DNA from: Candidatus Moraniibacteriota bacterium
GTDB lineage: Bacteria; Patescibacteriota; Minisyncoccia; Moranbacterales; UBA2206
Reading direction: 5' to 3'
Assembly (NCBI GenBank): GCA_003534085.1
Contig: DQBY01000016.1
Coordinates: 1 to 5,206, forward strand
DNA length: 5,206 nucleotides
The position numbers and the translations under genes are program-made. Shown one piece after another: positions 4,789 to 5,206 of this stretch (position 1 is its first letter; every line of letters begins with the position of its first letter). Below the pieces are notes generated by a model that saw only the letters and a program-made list of their open reading frames with translations, was not told where the DNA came from and did not search any database.

Positions 4789-5206
4789 TTATTTTTTCTC
4801 TACCACCTGCCCATTTTCCAGCTTCTCCATTCCGTATTCTTCCAGCATATTTTTTGCCCAATCCTCATTTTTTTGAATTTGACCGCTCCTGCTTTGCGCA
4901 AGATCATTAGCCGTCAAAGTTTTTTCCTGAAGCATTTTGCTTTCTAGGGATTTTTGCAATTTATTAAGAAGATAATTCAGTTCTTTACAGCGAAGTTTCA
5001 ATTGGACGATAGGAGGGAGGCTTTTGTTGAGGGGATAAAAAGGAAGTTTTTCGATATCGAAAGGGACCAAAGGGTTAAAAGGGCGTAAAGGGTTTAAGGG
5101 GTTGGAAGGGTTGGAATAGTTGAAAGGATTGGAAAGATTAGAAGGATTTGAGGGACTTGAGGGACTTGAAAAGTTGGAGGAGTTGAATGAATTTGAGGGG
5201 CTTGAA
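4789..5206 (-). CDS. Unrecognised protein, C-terminal part, with N-P-S/N-L-S tripeptide repeat
   Basis: The frame is open from the right edge to a TAA at 4789-4791, giving 138 visible residues; the start lies outside the window. The first ~48 residues (5205 to about 5059) are low-complexity triplets such as NPS, NLS, NPF, NPL and SPS, each encoded by one 9-bp unit. A charged and hydrophobic segment follows (FDIEKLPFYPLNKSLPP), then a probable helix or coiled coil rich in Leu, Lys and Glu (KELNYLLNKLQKSLESKM), then a polar tail with an E-D-W and E-E-Y-G segment ending VVEKK. No catalytic motif, signal or membrane segment is visible. A TTG at 5070 could be a start, but it has no binding site and sits inside the repeat. 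The other two minus-strand frames are both closed by stops within the repeat, which supports this one being coding. It abuts the metallopeptidase gene, so the two are probably cotranscribed. I do not recognise a family. Confidence 0.6.
   Translation of the reverse strand, partial: SSPSNSFNSSNFSSPSSPSNPSNLSNPFNYSNPSNPLNPLRPFNPLVPFDIEKLPFYPLNKSLPPIVQLKLRCKELNYLLNKLQKSLESKMLQEKTLTANDLAQSRSGQIQKNEDWAKNMLEEYGMEKLENGQVVEKK
5063..5206. repeat. Perfectly phased degenerate 9-bp tandem array
   Basis: Sixteen consecutive 9-base units without an indel run from 5063 to the right edge and probably beyond it. On the plus strand the units resemble GGGTTTGAA: GGGTTGGAA occurs at 5099 and again at 5108, GGACTTGAG at 5153, GGACTTGAA at 5162 and GGGCTTGAA at 5198. 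Divergence is greatest at the left end, where GGGACCAAA (5063-5071) is the last clear unit. Because 9 is a multiple of 3, the array stays in frame with the minus-strand gene and encodes tripeptides. Confidence 0.85.

Noticed and set aside
4619..4861. Minus-strand 80-codon open frame across the junction of the two right-hand genes
   Set aside because: It overlaps both the metallopeptidase start and the upstream gene's end in another frame. Its Lys/Arg/Gly-rich product has no support.
5063..5206. The periodic array considered as a CRISPR array
   Set aside because: Units are 9 bases with no spacers, and the sequence is degenerate and open in one frame; CRISPR repeats are longer and separated by unique spacers.

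Overview
This window looks like chromosomal DNA of an uncultured small-genome bacterium, most likely of the Candidate Phyla Radiation (Patescibacteria, Parcubacteria-like). That placement is an inference. It rests on the style of the proteins (a C39-like peptidase with a VPFTSQAPF motif, a membrane-anchored YkuD L,D-transpeptidase with Ig-like domains, short membrane-anchored enzymes), a TGTGGTATTAT-type promoter core, tight gene packing, and short degenerate repeats at gene ends. TGA is used as a normal stop by two genes, and no in-frame TGA is needed to read any gene, which argues against the clades that read UGA as glycine (Gracilibacteria/Absconditabacteria).

All credible genes lie on the minus strand, so the window reads from right to left. 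The order is: the 3' part of an unrecognised gene with an Asn/Ser/Pro tripeptide repeat (4789-5206, running off the right edge); a YgjP-type DUF45 zinc metallopeptidase (4195-4788); an EamA/DMT-family membrane transporter (3241-4164); a membrane-anchored clan GH-A glycosidase-like protein (2241-3239); a membrane-anchored L,D-transpeptidase (1093-2241); and a membrane-anchored C39-like cysteine peptidase (319-1083). These six are separated by 0-30 bases or overlap by one, and are probably cotranscribed at least in part. After a 169-base gap carrying an extended -10 promoter, a possible 5'-UTR hairpin and a good ribosome binding site, a small two-helix membrane protein begins (149-1) and runs off the left edge.

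The three genes from 3239 to 319 each encode one N-terminal membrane anchor followed by an outward-facing catalytic domain: glycosidase, peptidoglycan cross-linking transpeptidase, cysteine peptidase. They read as a compact cell-surface or cell-wall processing cassette, with the DMT transporter just upstream. This functional link is inferred from order and topology only.

The least explained part is the right end. A strictly periodic 9-bp array (5063-5206, 16 units without an indel) is read in an open frame as N-P-S / N-L-S-like tripeptides and joins a helical C-terminal region. The tail of the neighbouring DUF45 gene carries two units of the same repeat, encoding NLSNLS. A second, different short repeat (TACGAATC-like, period 8-9) fills the junction between the DUF45 and transporter genes.
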